The position numbers were made by a program, and so were the translations under genes. The notes beneath the pieces were generated by a model that saw nothing but the letters and a program-made list of their open reading frames with translations, ran no database searches and was not told where the DNA came from. From BHER01 sp051652245 (GTDB lineage Bacteria > Bacillota_I > Bacilli_A > Culicoidibacterales > Culicoidibacteraceae): a stretch of DNA of 62,958 bases. Positions 25,298 through 33,817 of the stretch are shown here, piece by piece. Location: NCBI GenBank assembly GCA_051652245.1, contig JBOFTV010000016.1:1-62958 (forward strand). The letters run 5' to 3'. Within the stretch, counting starts at the first letter, position 1. Each line of letters begins with the position of its first letter.

Positions 25298-25837
25298 TCT
25301 GAGTTTATCAGTTATAACAGACAAAAATGCCCCAGTCCCTTCGATAAAACTACTTTCAGCACTTTTTCACTTTTTATTGTTATGGATGCCTTTCGTTACA
25401 AAAACATCATCGAAAATCTGGTACACCAAAAGAAATTCAAAACAGAATTCTTGATGCAAAAGATTGGGAATCCAATAGGAAGCTTACATTTGTGAACAAA
25501 AGCTATGTTTAAAAGCAAAAACTAGATGGTGAAACAGCAATTGCAGAGAAAGTGCTTATCCATCGCGTGAAACTTATCGTCACCGTGAAAAGACACATCG
25601 TGCTGGATCCTTAGAATATGTAAATAAGCTGATAAATGCAAAGGGTTTTGGTCAAACATGTAAGAAATGGTGATAGACAATACATATATATGCCCAATTG
25701 ATAGGCAAACGGAAAGCATATTGCTTTTAGTCCATTATACCTTTGATGAGACTCTCTATCCACCCAACTCTTAGAAATTACTTGGACCAAAGGCATTGTT
25801 ACCCACAAGCAATTAGTAGCTTACGGAGAAAACTAAA
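25298..25837 (+). pseudogene. Degenerate segment between direct repeats, possible mobile-element relic
   Basis: No frame is intact. The plus-strand frame through about 25380-25615 gives coding-like text in blocks (GTPKEIQNRILDAKDWES; then, after one stop, DGETAIAEKVLIHRVKLIV), later broken by several stops. It suggests a decayed ORF of transposase or recombinase kind, but I cannot name the family. It ends at a plus-strand terminator and is flanked by 25-bp direct repeats 652 bases apart. Confidence 0.3.
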
Positions 25838-25887
25838 AACCGTCATAAAGCCTTTAACAGCAGTATTTATGACGTTTTTATTTTTTT
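25836..25887 (+). terminator. Terminator at the end of the degenerate segment
   Basis: CGTCATAAA (25841-25849) pairs with TTTATGACG (25866-25874), with a 16-base loop, followed by TTTTTATTTTTTT. It fits the 3' end of a former plus-strand gene. Confidence 0.65.
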
Positions 25888-25924
25888 AGCCGATGAATTC
25901 AGGATTATATAATTTAAAGCTTTC

Positions 25925-25949
25925 TGTGCGGAATCAACTAATACTTATT
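25925..25949 (+). repeat. Direct repeat, copy B
   Basis: Matches 25273-25297 with two substitutions (A/G at the seventh base and G/A near the end). It lies 66 bases before the end of the LRR gene. Confidence 0.7.
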
Positions 25950-26015
25950 TACCACAGCATCTTTCCTAATAAATAGCCATTGTTCATTTTTTTGCTCCAC
26001 TGTGCCTCTTCCATA

Positions 26016-29000
26016 TTACCTTGTTTTCCTCAAGCCTAGTCCTATTATTCCTAGTGATAAGAGGATTATGCCTTGTAGGAATCCGCTATTATTATTCCCT
26101 GTTACTGGTAATCTGACTTCTTGTTGGGGAATAGTTTGCTCACTATTAATCCAATGGACGAATAAAATGATATTATTATCAGGCATAATATCATTTTCAA
26201 AGTCCCATAGTTTGTCTTTATCTTCCAAAGTTGACATCAGTTTTTGCGTATTGTCATCATAAATTTTCCAACCGCCAAATTGATAACCCTGCTTCTCTGG
26301 ATTAGCTGGTCGACTCACTTTCATGCCATATTTAACGTCCAAAAATGTTTCAACTCCATCCACATTGAAAGTAACACTATACGTTTTTGCTGTCCACTGG
26401 GCGTATAAAATCAAATCACTTTGGGGCATTTTATCTTCTATAAATATCCATTGCTTACCGTTTCCAGACTTTTGTGTATTCCACCCTAGGAAAATATATC
26501 CTTTATTAACTGGTGGACTGGGTTCAATAAGTCTTTGGTTGAAAGCATACTTTTCTGAGGCTGGGCCAAGACCCTGTCCACCATTGATATCGTATTTTAC
26601 ATTATATCCATCATCTACTGTTGCCATAACTGTTCTACTTACACCATTTTCCGTTCTAAATGTCACAGGGTATGTCCCTACTTTGGCTTCGATACTATGT
26701 GTTGTTGTGTAGGCAATATCTAAACCATTTTCTAAGTTCCATGCTTTTGCTTCCGCTTTCTGATTAATTAGATCGAGTGTAAGTGTTTGTGCTTCTTCCA
26801 TCGTTAGCTGAAAGCTTTTCCCATGGATTGCTGTTTGTCTTGGTATATCTATTGTTGTTTGCCCATCATCTACTGTTGCCATAACTGTTCTACTTACACC
26901 ATTTTCCGTTCTAAATCTCACAGGGTATGTCCCTACTTTGGCTTCGATACTATGTTCTGCTAATAAAGTTACCTGTTCCCCTTCGCTTATCGTCGCCCCC
27001 CTTGCTGATGCTTTGTCCAACAATATTTCAATTGTAACATTTTTTGCTTCTTCCAGTGTCATCACAAAATTATTAGCAGATAATTCTACATCAAGATCCC
27101 ATTTTGCATATAACATCAAATCTGAAAATGGCATGATTTCTGTTTTAAAATCCCATAATCGACCATCTCCTCCTCTAGTCGTCGACCAACCCGTGAACCT
27201 GTAATCTGGCTTTGTTGGCTTTGTTGGTTCAGAAAGTAATTTAAATGCTCCAAATTTCTCTTGTTTTAGCACACCATCAACATCATATGTCAACTCAAAA
27301 TCTACCGTAGATAATGATTGTTCAACACTACCCGTAAAAAAAACTTTAAATCCAAGCCCGTTAATCTCTGAAAAAAATGAGTACCCCATTTTAGGGACGT
27401 AATGAGGAAAAATCCATTCTATCTGATTATTTTCTCCATAGCGACCCTGTAAATCAATGCTCGATGGCACTATTGTCTGTCCCAATATATTAATAACCGG
27501 GTTTTCCAGAGTAATATATTGGCCAAATGGCAATGTTTCTAACTTTATTTGCTGGTCTCTTGCCATAACTTCTCTTAATCCGCTATTATTTGCCAAAGGT
27601 GATAAATCAAAGATATTATTCCCATCCAAAAATAGTTCCTTCAGATTCCTCATTTTTTCAAGTTGTGAAACATCTACTATACTATTTCCACTAAGAGATA
27701 GCCGTTCAATTTTGATTAATTCAGTAAGTGGTGTAAGATCTGATATCCTATTCTCATTGGCATCTACCCGTGTTAAATTTTCTAACCCGCTAATAGGCTC
27801 GAGGCTAGTTATCTCATTTCTTGACATCAAAAGGAATAACAACCCCTTGTGTTTTGATAAAAAAGAAATATCACGAACTTTATTGCCCGTAATCTCCAAA
27901 AGTTCTAGTTTTGGTGCATATATGAGTTCATCCAAAGTGGATATTTGATTCCCTTCTCCTAACTGAAGATATTGAAGTTCATCCAATGGCTGAAAATATA
28001 ATCCTCTTATTTGTTTATCCGTAAGCCCCGTATCATTGAAATTCAATCTTTTCATTTTACTCAAATTAACAAAATTTGGAATGCCCTGTAAATCAAAATT
28101 TGAGGAAAAGTCTAATATCTGAAGATTTGGTAACTGGGAAATAGAATCTAGATCAACTATGTTATTTTGACTTGCTAATAATGATTCTAACGCTGTCAAT
28201 GAAGCGAGTGGACCAATTTCCCCTATATCATTTCTACTTATATCCAAATGTGTAAGATTAACCAAACTAGACAGTGGTGATAGATCTGTTATATTCGTAA
28301 AAGAGAAACTCAAAGATGTAATATTAATCAAACCCGACAATTGCCCTTGATTTTTAATGCTATTACCTGTAAAAGCGACGCTCCTTAAAGTATCTATTTG
28401 AAACAGCGGGCTAATATCTGAAACTGACGTAAACCTAAATGATATTTCTACAAGTTTCTCTAAATCTGCTAATGCCCCCAATGAACTTAGCGGATTTATA
28501 TTTAATGATAATTCCTCTAAATTATGTAAATTAGCTAATGGACCAATGTCATTAATCATATTTCTATTCAAATAAAGATTTGTTAGTTCCACCATATTCG
28601 TTAAAAAATCCAAACTTACAATATTATTATCTCTTAGCGTTAATACTTTAAGCTTAGTTAAACCCGATATTGTTGATAAATCCAATGCATTTCCATTTTC
28701 TAACCTCAATTCTTTTAGCTCCGTCAACTTTGAAAGTGGTCTCAAATCGACACTTTGCTTATTCATTGAAGCAACACCAAATTTAATAAGATTTTTGAGA
28801 AACTGCATTCCCTCAAAATTAGTTACTTTATCACTAAAAAGAGTAATTTCAATGTCTACTATCGCTTCTAACTCAGCTGCTGTAACTATCTCTTCTACCG
28901 TTTTTTTATCTAGCTTTTTTCTAATAAATTCTACCAATGTCTTATCTGGGAAAATAGATGATAGGGGCGCTGGCAAAGTCACACTATTTTCTGCATGTAA

Positions 29001-29108
29001 TATTTTTTTCCCCTCAAAAGGTATTTTCAGTGCTAAACTAGTTCCAATAAAAGCTAAAATATTTACAAAAATAATTATTCTACTAATTTTTTTAACCAAT
29101 AATTTCAT
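26016..29108 (-). CDS. LPxTG-anchored leucine-rich-repeat surface protein (internalin-like)
   Basis: A 1030-residue cell-wall protein. A signal peptide (about 1-40, KKISRIIIFVNILAFIGT) is followed by a cap and about 20 leucine-rich repeats of 20-23 residues (LTKLKVLTLRDNNIVSLD, pattern LxxLxxLxLxxNxIxDIxPL) to about residue 560. Then come three Listeria-Bacteroides (InlB B) repeats (YRFTGWSTTRGGDGRLWDF; YIFLGWNTQKSGNGKQW; YQFGGWKIYDDN). Between the first and second are two approximately 75-residue Ig-like repeats that share HSIEAKVGTYPV and FRTENGVSRTVMATVDDG almost identically. The C-terminus is a sorting signal: LPVTG, hydrophobic helix, RKTR. Sortase would attach it to the wall; internalins bind host or surface ligands. 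AAAGGAG precedes the ATG. Confidence 0.92.
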   Translation of the reverse strand: MKLLVKKISRIIIFVNILAFIGTSLALKIPFEGKKILHAENSVTLPAPLSSIFPDKTLVEFIRKKLDKKTVEEIVTAAELEAIVDIEITLFSDKVTNFEGMQFLKNLIKFGVASMNKQSVDLRPLSKLTELKELRLENGNALDLSTISGLTKLKVLTLRDNNIVSLDFLTNMVELTNLYLNRNMINDIGPLANLHNLEELSLNINPLSSLGALADLEKLVEISFRFTSVSDISPLFQIDTLRSVAFTGNSIKNQGQLSGLINITSLSFSFTNITDLSPLSSLVNLTHLDISRNDIGEIGPLASLTALESLLASQNNIVDLDSISQLPNLQILDFSSNFDLQGIPNFVNLSKMKRLNFNDTGLTDKQIRGLYFQPLDELQYLQLGEGNQISTLDELIYAPKLELLEITGNKVRDISFLSKHKGLLFLLMSRNEITSLEPISGLENLTRVDANENRISDLTPLTELIKIERLSLSGNSIVDVSQLEKMRNLKELFLDGNNIFDLSPLANNSGLREVMARDQQIKLETLPFGQYITLENPVINILGQTIVPSSIDLQGRYGENNQIEWIFPHYVPKMGYSFFSEINGLGFKVFFTGSVEQSLSTVDFELTYDVDGVLKQEKFGAFKLLSEPTKPTKPDYRFTGWSTTRGGDGRLWDFKTEIMPFSDLMLYAKWDLDVELSANNFVMTLEEAKNVTIEILLDKASARGATISEGEQVTLLAEHSIEAKVGTYPVRFRTENGVSRTVMATVDDGQTTIDIPRQTAIHGKSFQLTMEEAQTLTLDLINQKAEAKAWNLENGLDIAYTTTHSIEAKVGTYPVTFRTENGVSRTVMATVDDGYNVKYDINGGQGLGPASEKYAFNQRLIEPSPPVNKGYIFLGWNTQKSGNGKQWIFIEDKMPQSDLILYAQWTAKTYSVTFNVDGVETFLDVKYGMKVSRPANPEKQGYQFGGWKIYDDNTQKLMSTLEDKDKLWDFENDIMPDNNIILFVHWINSEQTIPQQEVRLPVTGNNNSGFLQGIILLSLGIIGLGLRKTR

Positions 29109-29373
29109 TATTATGACGACTCCTTTTATGCTTAATAGCCACTACTCTTTTAACATAAAAAAATCATGGCTTACGATAATAGTTTACCACGGTTTTCATT
29201 TATTTGCACACGTTTTTTTGCATATTTTTTACTTTTTTATTTTTTTACACCAAAAAAACAAAAAAAACAACTAATTGAAGATAAAATAATTGCTTCTGCC
29301 CTTTCATTTCCAAATAATTAACTCAATTAATTCTTCTACTCACACCTTATCTTTCATTTTTTTTAAAAAAGAA
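29109..29373. other. Intergenic region between divergent LRR and aromatic transcription units
   Basis: About 265 AT-rich bases between the LRR start (minus strand) and the aro promoter (plus strand). It should contain the LRR promoter; I see no good consensus. A plus-strand frame here is low complexity and is not believed. Confidence 0.4.
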
Positions 29374-29402
29374 TTGCTTTTTAACTTCATTTTGTTTATA
29401 AT
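29374..29402 (+). promoter_or_regulatory. Promoter of the aromatic amino acid operon
   Basis: -35 TTGCTT (29374-29379), 17-base spacer, perfect -10 TATAAT (29397-29402). It is 31 bases before the leader peptide ATG, giving an untranslated leader of about 245 bases before aroF. Confidence 0.8.
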
Positions 29403-29433
29403 TGTACACAAGTAAAGAATTAAGGAGACGATT

Positions 29434-29502
29434 ATGTTGAATAAAATAGGCAAAAACACAAGCTACTTTTATTTTTATAACAAATCGAGACTGCATCAAT
29501 AA
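29434..29502 (+). CDS. Tyr/Phe-rich leader peptide of the aromatic operon
   Basis: A 22-residue ORF with AAGGAG (29422-29427) 6 bases before its ATG. Its centre is SYFYFYN, coded TAC TTT TAT TTT TAT at 29464-29478: five aromatic codons in a row, and no Trp. A stop at 29500-29502 is followed by a short palindrome, a long hairpin and an intrinsic terminator, and then by genes for DAHP synthase, prephenate dehydrogenase and prephenate dehydratase. This is the arrangement of pheA/pheST-type leader peptides in enterobacteria, in which ribosome stalling at scarce Phe or Tyr tRNA decides termination. Too small for most gene finders. Confidence 0.8.
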   Translation: MLNKIGKNTSYFYFYNKSRLHQ

Positions 29503-29556
29503 TGTAAATTTTACATATATTGTGGAGTCTATTTCGTTTATACGAAAGTCTCCGCA
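29502..29556 (+). promoter_or_regulatory. Leader RNA hairpins between leader peptide and terminator
   Basis: ATGTAAA-T-TTTACAT (29502-29516) overlaps the leader stop codon. Then GTGGAG...TTTCGT (29522-29536 region) pairs with ACGAAA...CTCCGC (to about 29555) as an interrupted stem with loop TTAT. Leader codons GAGACT (29487-29492) can instead pair with AGTCTC (29547-29552), so alternative folds controlled by ribosome position are possible. I could not find a clear antiterminator that includes the terminator's 5' arm. Confidence 0.55.
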
Positions 29557-29564
29557 AGTGTTTT

Positions 29565-29602
29565 AAAGCATTTAACGGGATTTCGTTAAATGCTTTTCTT
29601 TT
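29565..29602 (+). terminator. Attenuator terminator upstream of aroF
   Basis: AAAGCATTTAACG (29565-29577), loop GGATTT, CGTTAAATGCTTT (29584-29596): a 13-bp perfect stem followed by TCTTTT. It lies 55 bases before the aroF ATG and 62 bases after the leader stop, so it would stop transcription of the operon unless bypassed. Confidence 0.85.
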
Positions 29603-29656
29603 AAGTCAAATCTTTACAACCATTGCTGGAAATAAGAAGATGAAGGAGATTATATT

Positions 29657-30673
29657 ATGATTATTAAATTAAAAAAAGAGGCAACAGACTCAGAAATTAA
29701 CGCAATTATTGCCCGCGTTGAATCATTATTATGCACTGTTGAACCAATGAAAGGTTCAACACGAACGATTTTAGGCGTATTAGGTAATACGGCAACAATC
29801 GATGAGAAGACAATTAGTGTGCTAGATGGTGTTAGTAGTGTCTCACGAATTACTGCCCCATACAAGCTTGTAAGTCGCGAATACCAAAAAGAGAATTCGG
29901 TTATTAAAGTTGGAAACGTTCTTTTTGGCCAAGGAGATTTATGTGTTATTGCTGGTCCCTGTTCAGTTGAATCAGAAGAGCAATTGGACCTAACAACAAA
30001 ATATATCAAACAAACGCGCGCCAATTTATTACGCGGTGGCATCGTTAAACCACGAACTTCACCATACGCTTTCCAAGGATTAGAAGAAAAAGGTCTTGAG
30101 TTAATGGAAGCAGCACGCGCAAAATACGATTTGCCAATTGTCTGTGAGTTAATGACGGTTGATCAAGTAGAACGCTTTGGCCCACGACTTGATTTAATTC
30201 AAATTGGTGCCCGTAATATGCAAAACTTTGATTTACTCAAAGCCTGTGGTAAAGTTGATACGCCCATTTTATTAAAACGTGGCTTATGTGCCACAATTGA
30301 AGAGTGGTTGATGTCTGCTGAATACATTTCGGCAAGTGGTAATAAAAATATTATCTTATGTGAGCGTGGTATTCGTACATTTGAAACAGCTTATCGAAAT
30401 GTAACTGATTTAAATGCAATTCCTTTTATTAAATCATTAACACATTTACCAATTATTGTTGATTCAAGTCATTCTACGGGTATTGATTGGATGGCAGAAC
30501 CAGTAGCAAAAGCAGCGCTTGCAGTTGGTGCAGATGGCCTAATGCTTGAAACACACTACAAACCATCGATTGCCTTAAGTGATGGCCCACAATCACTAGA
30601 TGAGCAACAATTCAAACAAGCAATGAACAGCATTACAAGACTTTACGATTTCTTAGCAGCTGATGAAAAGTAA
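29657..30673 (+). CDS. aroF: 3-deoxy-7-phosphoheptulonate (DAHP) synthase, type I beta with regulatory N-domain
   Basis: A 338-residue enzyme joining phosphoenolpyruvate and erythrose-4-phosphate, the first shikimate step. Residues 1 to about 70 form a small ferredoxin/ACT-like domain (MIIKLKKEATDSEINAIIARV), which in Thermotoga-type enzymes mediates Tyr/Phe feedback. The barrel shows IAGPCSVESEEQ, LLRGGIVKPRTSPYAFQG, the metal and substrate motifs ILLKRGLCATIEEW, IILCERGIRTFE and PIIVDSSHSTG. The Cys of AGPC and the His of SSHS are metal ligands in the family. First gene of the operon, behind the leader peptide attenuator; GGAG precedes the ATG. Confidence 0.95.
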   Translation: MIIKLKKEATDSEINAIIARVESLLCTVEPMKGSTRTILGVLGNTATIDEKTISVLDGVSSVSRITAPYKLVSREYQKENSVIKVGNVLFGQGDLCVIAGPCSVESEEQLDLTTKYIKQTRANLLRGGIVKPRTSPYAFQGLEEKGLELMEAARAKYDLPIVCELMTVDQVERFGPRLDLIQIGARNMQNFDLLKACGKVDTPILLKRGLCATIEEWLMSAEYISASGNKNIILCERGIRTFETAYRNVTDLNAIPFIKSLTHLPIIVDSSHSTGIDWMAEPVAKAALAVGADGLMLETHYKPSIALSDGPQSLDEQQFKQAMNSITRLYDFLAADEK

Positions 30674-31517
30674 TTTTAACAATATCCTCATTATTGGGTT
30701 GGGCTTAATGGGGGGATCATTTGTTAAAAAACTTCAGCAGGGGTCATCAATGCTCTATGCCATTGATACCGACCCCGCTGTGCAAAAGTTAGCAACGGCC
30801 CAAATTAGCGGGCTAACCTTTATTGATTTTGATTCTACCACGATTTTAGCAACAATTGACTTAGTTATTATTACACTCTATCCCGCACAAATCATTCCCA
30901 CATTTGAACGCTTAGAAGGTTTACTTAAAGCTTCAGCCCTCGTCATTGATATTAGTGGTATCAAAAAGGATATTTGCACACAGCTACAACAAAAGCAATT
31001 TACTTTTAACTACATGCTCACACATCCAATGGCAGGACGTGAAATTGGAGGCTATGTCCATAGTCTCCCCTCTATTTTTATGGGGGCAAATTTCATTATC
31101 ATCTCCGACGTTATGTCCGCTAGTGGAGCGCTGCAAGATGCTTTAGTTTCGTTAGCTAAATGGCTTGGTTTTGAAAAAATAAGCTTCATGCCTTGGCAAA
31201 CTCACGACAGGCAAATAACCTATACTAGTCAATTATCCCATGTTTTAGCAGTAAGCCTGCTTAATAGCCAAGATTTCAGTGAGCAAACAGCAAGTTGTAT
31301 TGGTGATTCATTTCGTGATTTAACGCGTATTGCTAACATGAATATTGAGCTCTGGGAGACACTTTTTTTTGAGAATAGTTTACCTTTAGAGGTTGCTATT
31401 AGCCATCTCATTGCTGAGTTGGACACGGTTCGATTACAGCTTGCTGGGGATAATAAGCTGGCTTTACATCAGTTTTTAGAGGAAGCTAAACAGCGACGTC
31501 TATCATTTAATAAGTAA
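30663..31517 (+). CDS. tyrA: Prephenate dehydrogenase
   Basis: A 284-residue NAD(P)-dependent enzyme converting prephenate to 4-hydroxyphenylpyruvate for tyrosine. The N-terminal Rossmann motif is LIIGLGLMGGSFVKKL. The substrate region has LTHPMAGREIGGY and ITYTSQLSHVLA with the conserved His. The helical C-domain contains SFRDLTRIANMN. There is no chorismate mutase or ACT domain, so it is the monofunctional form. The start overlaps the aroF end by eleven bases. Confidence 0.94.
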   Translation: MKSNFNNILIIGLGLMGGSFVKKLQQGSSMLYAIDTDPAVQKLATAQISGLTFIDFDSTTILATIDLVIITLYPAQIIPTFERLEGLLKASALVIDISGIKKDICTQLQQKQFTFNYMLTHPMAGREIGGYVHSLPSIFMGANFIIISDVMSASGALQDALVSLAKWLGFEKISFMPWQTHDRQITYTSQLSHVLAVSLLNSQDFSEQTASCIGDSFRDLTRIANMNIELWETLFFENSLPLEVAISHLIAELDTVRLQLAGDNKLALHQFLEEAKQRRLSFNK

Positions 31518-31531
31518 TTGGAGGCACTTTT

Positions 31532-33817
31532 ATGAAAATTTCTATTAATCACACAACAAATTATGATATTACCGTTGGTTCTGGCATCATTATGCCAAAA
31601 TTACACGCTTTTACGGAAAACAAACACTATTTTGTTTGTATTGATAAAGCGGTGTTACGCTTACATGGTCAGCTCCTCGAACCAATTTTAGCTAAGGCTT
31701 CGGATGTGCTTGTGATTGAATCAACCGAACAACTAAAATCACAAGTGACTGTTGATTCAATCCACCTGATGCTTAATCAAGGTAACGCTAGTCGAAAAAG
31801 TTTGCTTTTAGCAATTGGTGGGGGCATTGTTGGCGATGTCTGTGGCTACGCTGCCGCAATTTATATGCGTGGGCTTCCTTTTATTCAGGTACCGACAACA
31901 TTATTATCGCAAGTTGATAGCTCAATTGGGAGTAAAGTTGCCATTAATGCCTTTGGTGCTAAAAATAATATTGGGACGTTCTATTCGCCAACTGCTGTTG
32001 TTATTGATTTAGCTTTTTTAACGACGCTTTCCACACGCTTATTTAAAGAAGGGCTAGCTGAGTTAATTAAACATGGATTTATTGTTGATTTAGAAATTTT
32101 AGCTTTACTTGATGGTTGTAGTTCAATAACTGATTTAATGGCTAATACTAGTCTGCTAAAAACACTAATCTGCCACTCCCTCGCTGTTAAACAAGCACTC
32201 GTTGAAGCTGATTTTTATGATACTGGTCAGCGCCATTTATTAAATTTTGGGCACACATTTGCTCATGCACTAGAATTAAGTTCGCCGACGCATTTATATC
32301 ATGGTGAATGTGTCGCAATTGGGATGCTTGTCAGTAGCCTGATGTCTGGTAACCTTGCAACTTACACGCGTGTTAGGGAGCTTTTAGAGAAGTTTGACTG
32401 CCTCCGTGAATTTCAACCCGTCGATTTAAGCAAAATCATCTCCGATAAAAAAAGGGCCGACGCTGATATTTTCGAGGTCTTCTTGCCAGAAATCGGGAAA
32501 CCGGAGATTAGGGCAACAAATATGGCGACACTCCAGCAGTTATTTGCAACAACTTATTCAACAATTAGAGCTGATAAATCAATTAAAACGTGTAAATCAC
32601 AATTTGTTTTTAGTCCCGTTAAGTTACAAGGAACAATTACCATTCCCCCCTCAAAAAGTTATGCCCACCGCTATCTAATTGCTGCCGCTTTAGCTAATAC
32701 GCCGACGATTTTAAGTGGTTTTAGTGAGCGTTCTGATGATATTATTGTGACGCAAACAGCAATTGAAGCTCTAGGGGCTAAAACAATTTTTGACGCTGCT
32801 GCAGGAACGATTTCGGTTTTTCCTCATCACGTACCGGTTAGCAGTAGCCGGCCTTCTGTGGATTTGAAAGAATCAGGAACGTCGCTTCGCCTGCTATTAC
32901 CCGTTTTAATTGCTAAACTTGGCTCTGTAAGGTTAACTGGTGAAAATCAGCTACCTAAGCGACCACTGGATACTTTTTTTACCTGTTTTTCTGATGTTCG
33001 TTTCACCAAAGAAGTTGAACAATTAAATTTACCATTAGTATGTGATGGTGTAATTAAACCGGGTCATTACAGCCTTGAAGGAAATATAAGCAGTCAATTT
33101 TTAAGTGGATTACTGCTAACGTTACCTTTATTGGAAGCATCTAGTACGATTTCAATGTCTTCGGCCCTACAATCGGTTCCTTATGTTGTAATGACCTTAG
33201 AGGTACTTCATGATTTTGGGATTACTGTTTCACATAGTGCTGATTATTCAACCTTTGAAATTCCCGGGTTGCAGCAATACAAATCAGCTGGTGCTTATAT
33301 TGTTGAGTCTGATTACTCTGGTCGTGGTTTCTTTGAAGTTGCTAACGCCTTTGCTGAGCATGACATCACCATTCTACCACCCGCACATGCCACAACTCAG
33401 GGTGATCGTCTTGTTTTAGATGTAATTCATGATAAAAATTATCGCGTTGACTTAATTGATGTCCCTGATACAGCACCAATTTTGGCTGTTCTTTTTTCAC
33501 AATTTGGGGGGATTATGCATAACACTGATCGGCTAAAGTACAAAGAATCTGATCGACTTGCAGCAATTGCTCGTTTTCTAAGTAAAATGGGCATCCCCTT
33601 TGTTATTGAGGGTGATGATTTGATTATCTCGCCGGGAACTGTTTTAGGGGGGCATTTTGATACCTATAAGGATCATCGAATTACAATGTCGCTAATTATT
33701 GCTTCGACAATTGCTTCAACACCATTTATCTTAGATGAAATTACTAGTGTTGGAAAGTCGTACAAGAATTTTATTGAGCATTATCAAATATTAGGAGGTT
33801 TTGTTGATGAAAAGTAG
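31532..33817 (+). CDS. aroB-aroA: Bifunctional AroB-AroA: 3-dehydroquinate synthase fused to EPSP synthase
   Basis: A single 761-residue frame. Residues 1 to about 345 are a complete dehydroquinate synthase: LLLAIGGGIVGDVCGYAAA for NAD, PTTLLSQVDSSIGSKVAIN, and zinc ligands in KEGLAELIKHG, FGHTFAHALE (His241) and YHGECVAIGM (His257). Residues from about 360 to the end are a complete EPSP synthase: IPPSKSYAHR, KESGTSLRLLLP, KESDRLAAIARFL and KDHRITMS. The short linker is about 15 residues (YSTIRADKSIKTCKSQ). The two activities are steps 2 and 6 of the pathway and are next to each other only in fungal AROM proteins. There is no internal stop or ribosome site, so the fusion looks genuine. GGAGG precedes the ATG. 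Confidence 0.95.
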   Translation: MKISINHTTNYDITVGSGIIMPKLHAFTENKHYFVCIDKAVLRLHGQLLEPILAKASDVLVIESTEQLKSQVTVDSIHLMLNQGNASRKSLLLAIGGGIVGDVCGYAAAIYMRGLPFIQVPTTLLSQVDSSIGSKVAINAFGAKNNIGTFYSPTAVVIDLAFLTTLSTRLFKEGLAELIKHGFIVDLEILALLDGCSSITDLMANTSLLKTLICHSLAVKQALVEADFYDTGQRHLLNFGHTFAHALELSSPTHLYHGECVAIGMLVSSLMSGNLATYTRVRELLEKFDCLREFQPVDLSKIISDKKRADADIFEVFLPEIGKPEIRATNMATLQQLFATTYSTIRADKSIKTCKSQFVFSPVKLQGTITIPPSKSYAHRYLIAAALANTPTILSGFSERSDDIIVTQTAIEALGAKTIFDAAAGTISVFPHHVPVSSSRPSVDLKESGTSLRLLLPVLIAKLGSVRLTGENQLPKRPLDTFFTCFSDVRFTKEVEQLNLPLVCDGVIKPGHYSLEGNISSQFLSGLLLTLPLLEASSTISMSSALQSVPYVVMTLEVLHDFGITVSHSADYSTFEIPGLQQYKSAGAYIVESDYSGRGFFEVANAFAEHDITILPPAHATTQGDRLVLDVIHDKNYRVDLIDVPDTAPILAVLFSQFGGIMHNTDRLKYKESDRLAAIARFLSKMGIPFVIEGDDLIISPGTVLGGHFDTYKDHRITMSLIIASTIASTPFILDEITSVGKSYKNFIEHYQILGGFVDEK

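Noticed and set aside
25522..25808. Two overlapping minus-strand ORFs of 65 codons in the degenerate segment
   Set aside because: No ribosome site and no protein-like composition; they are chance frames opposite the decayed plus-strand text.
28795..29274. 159-codon plus-strand ORF at the start of the LRR gene
   Set aside because: It is antisense to the LRR coding sequence and its non-overlapping part is low-complexity Phe/Lys sequence.
29503..29600. T-box riboswitch in front of aroF
   Set aside because: No T-box sequence, specifier loop or matching antiterminator was found; the leader peptide model fits better.
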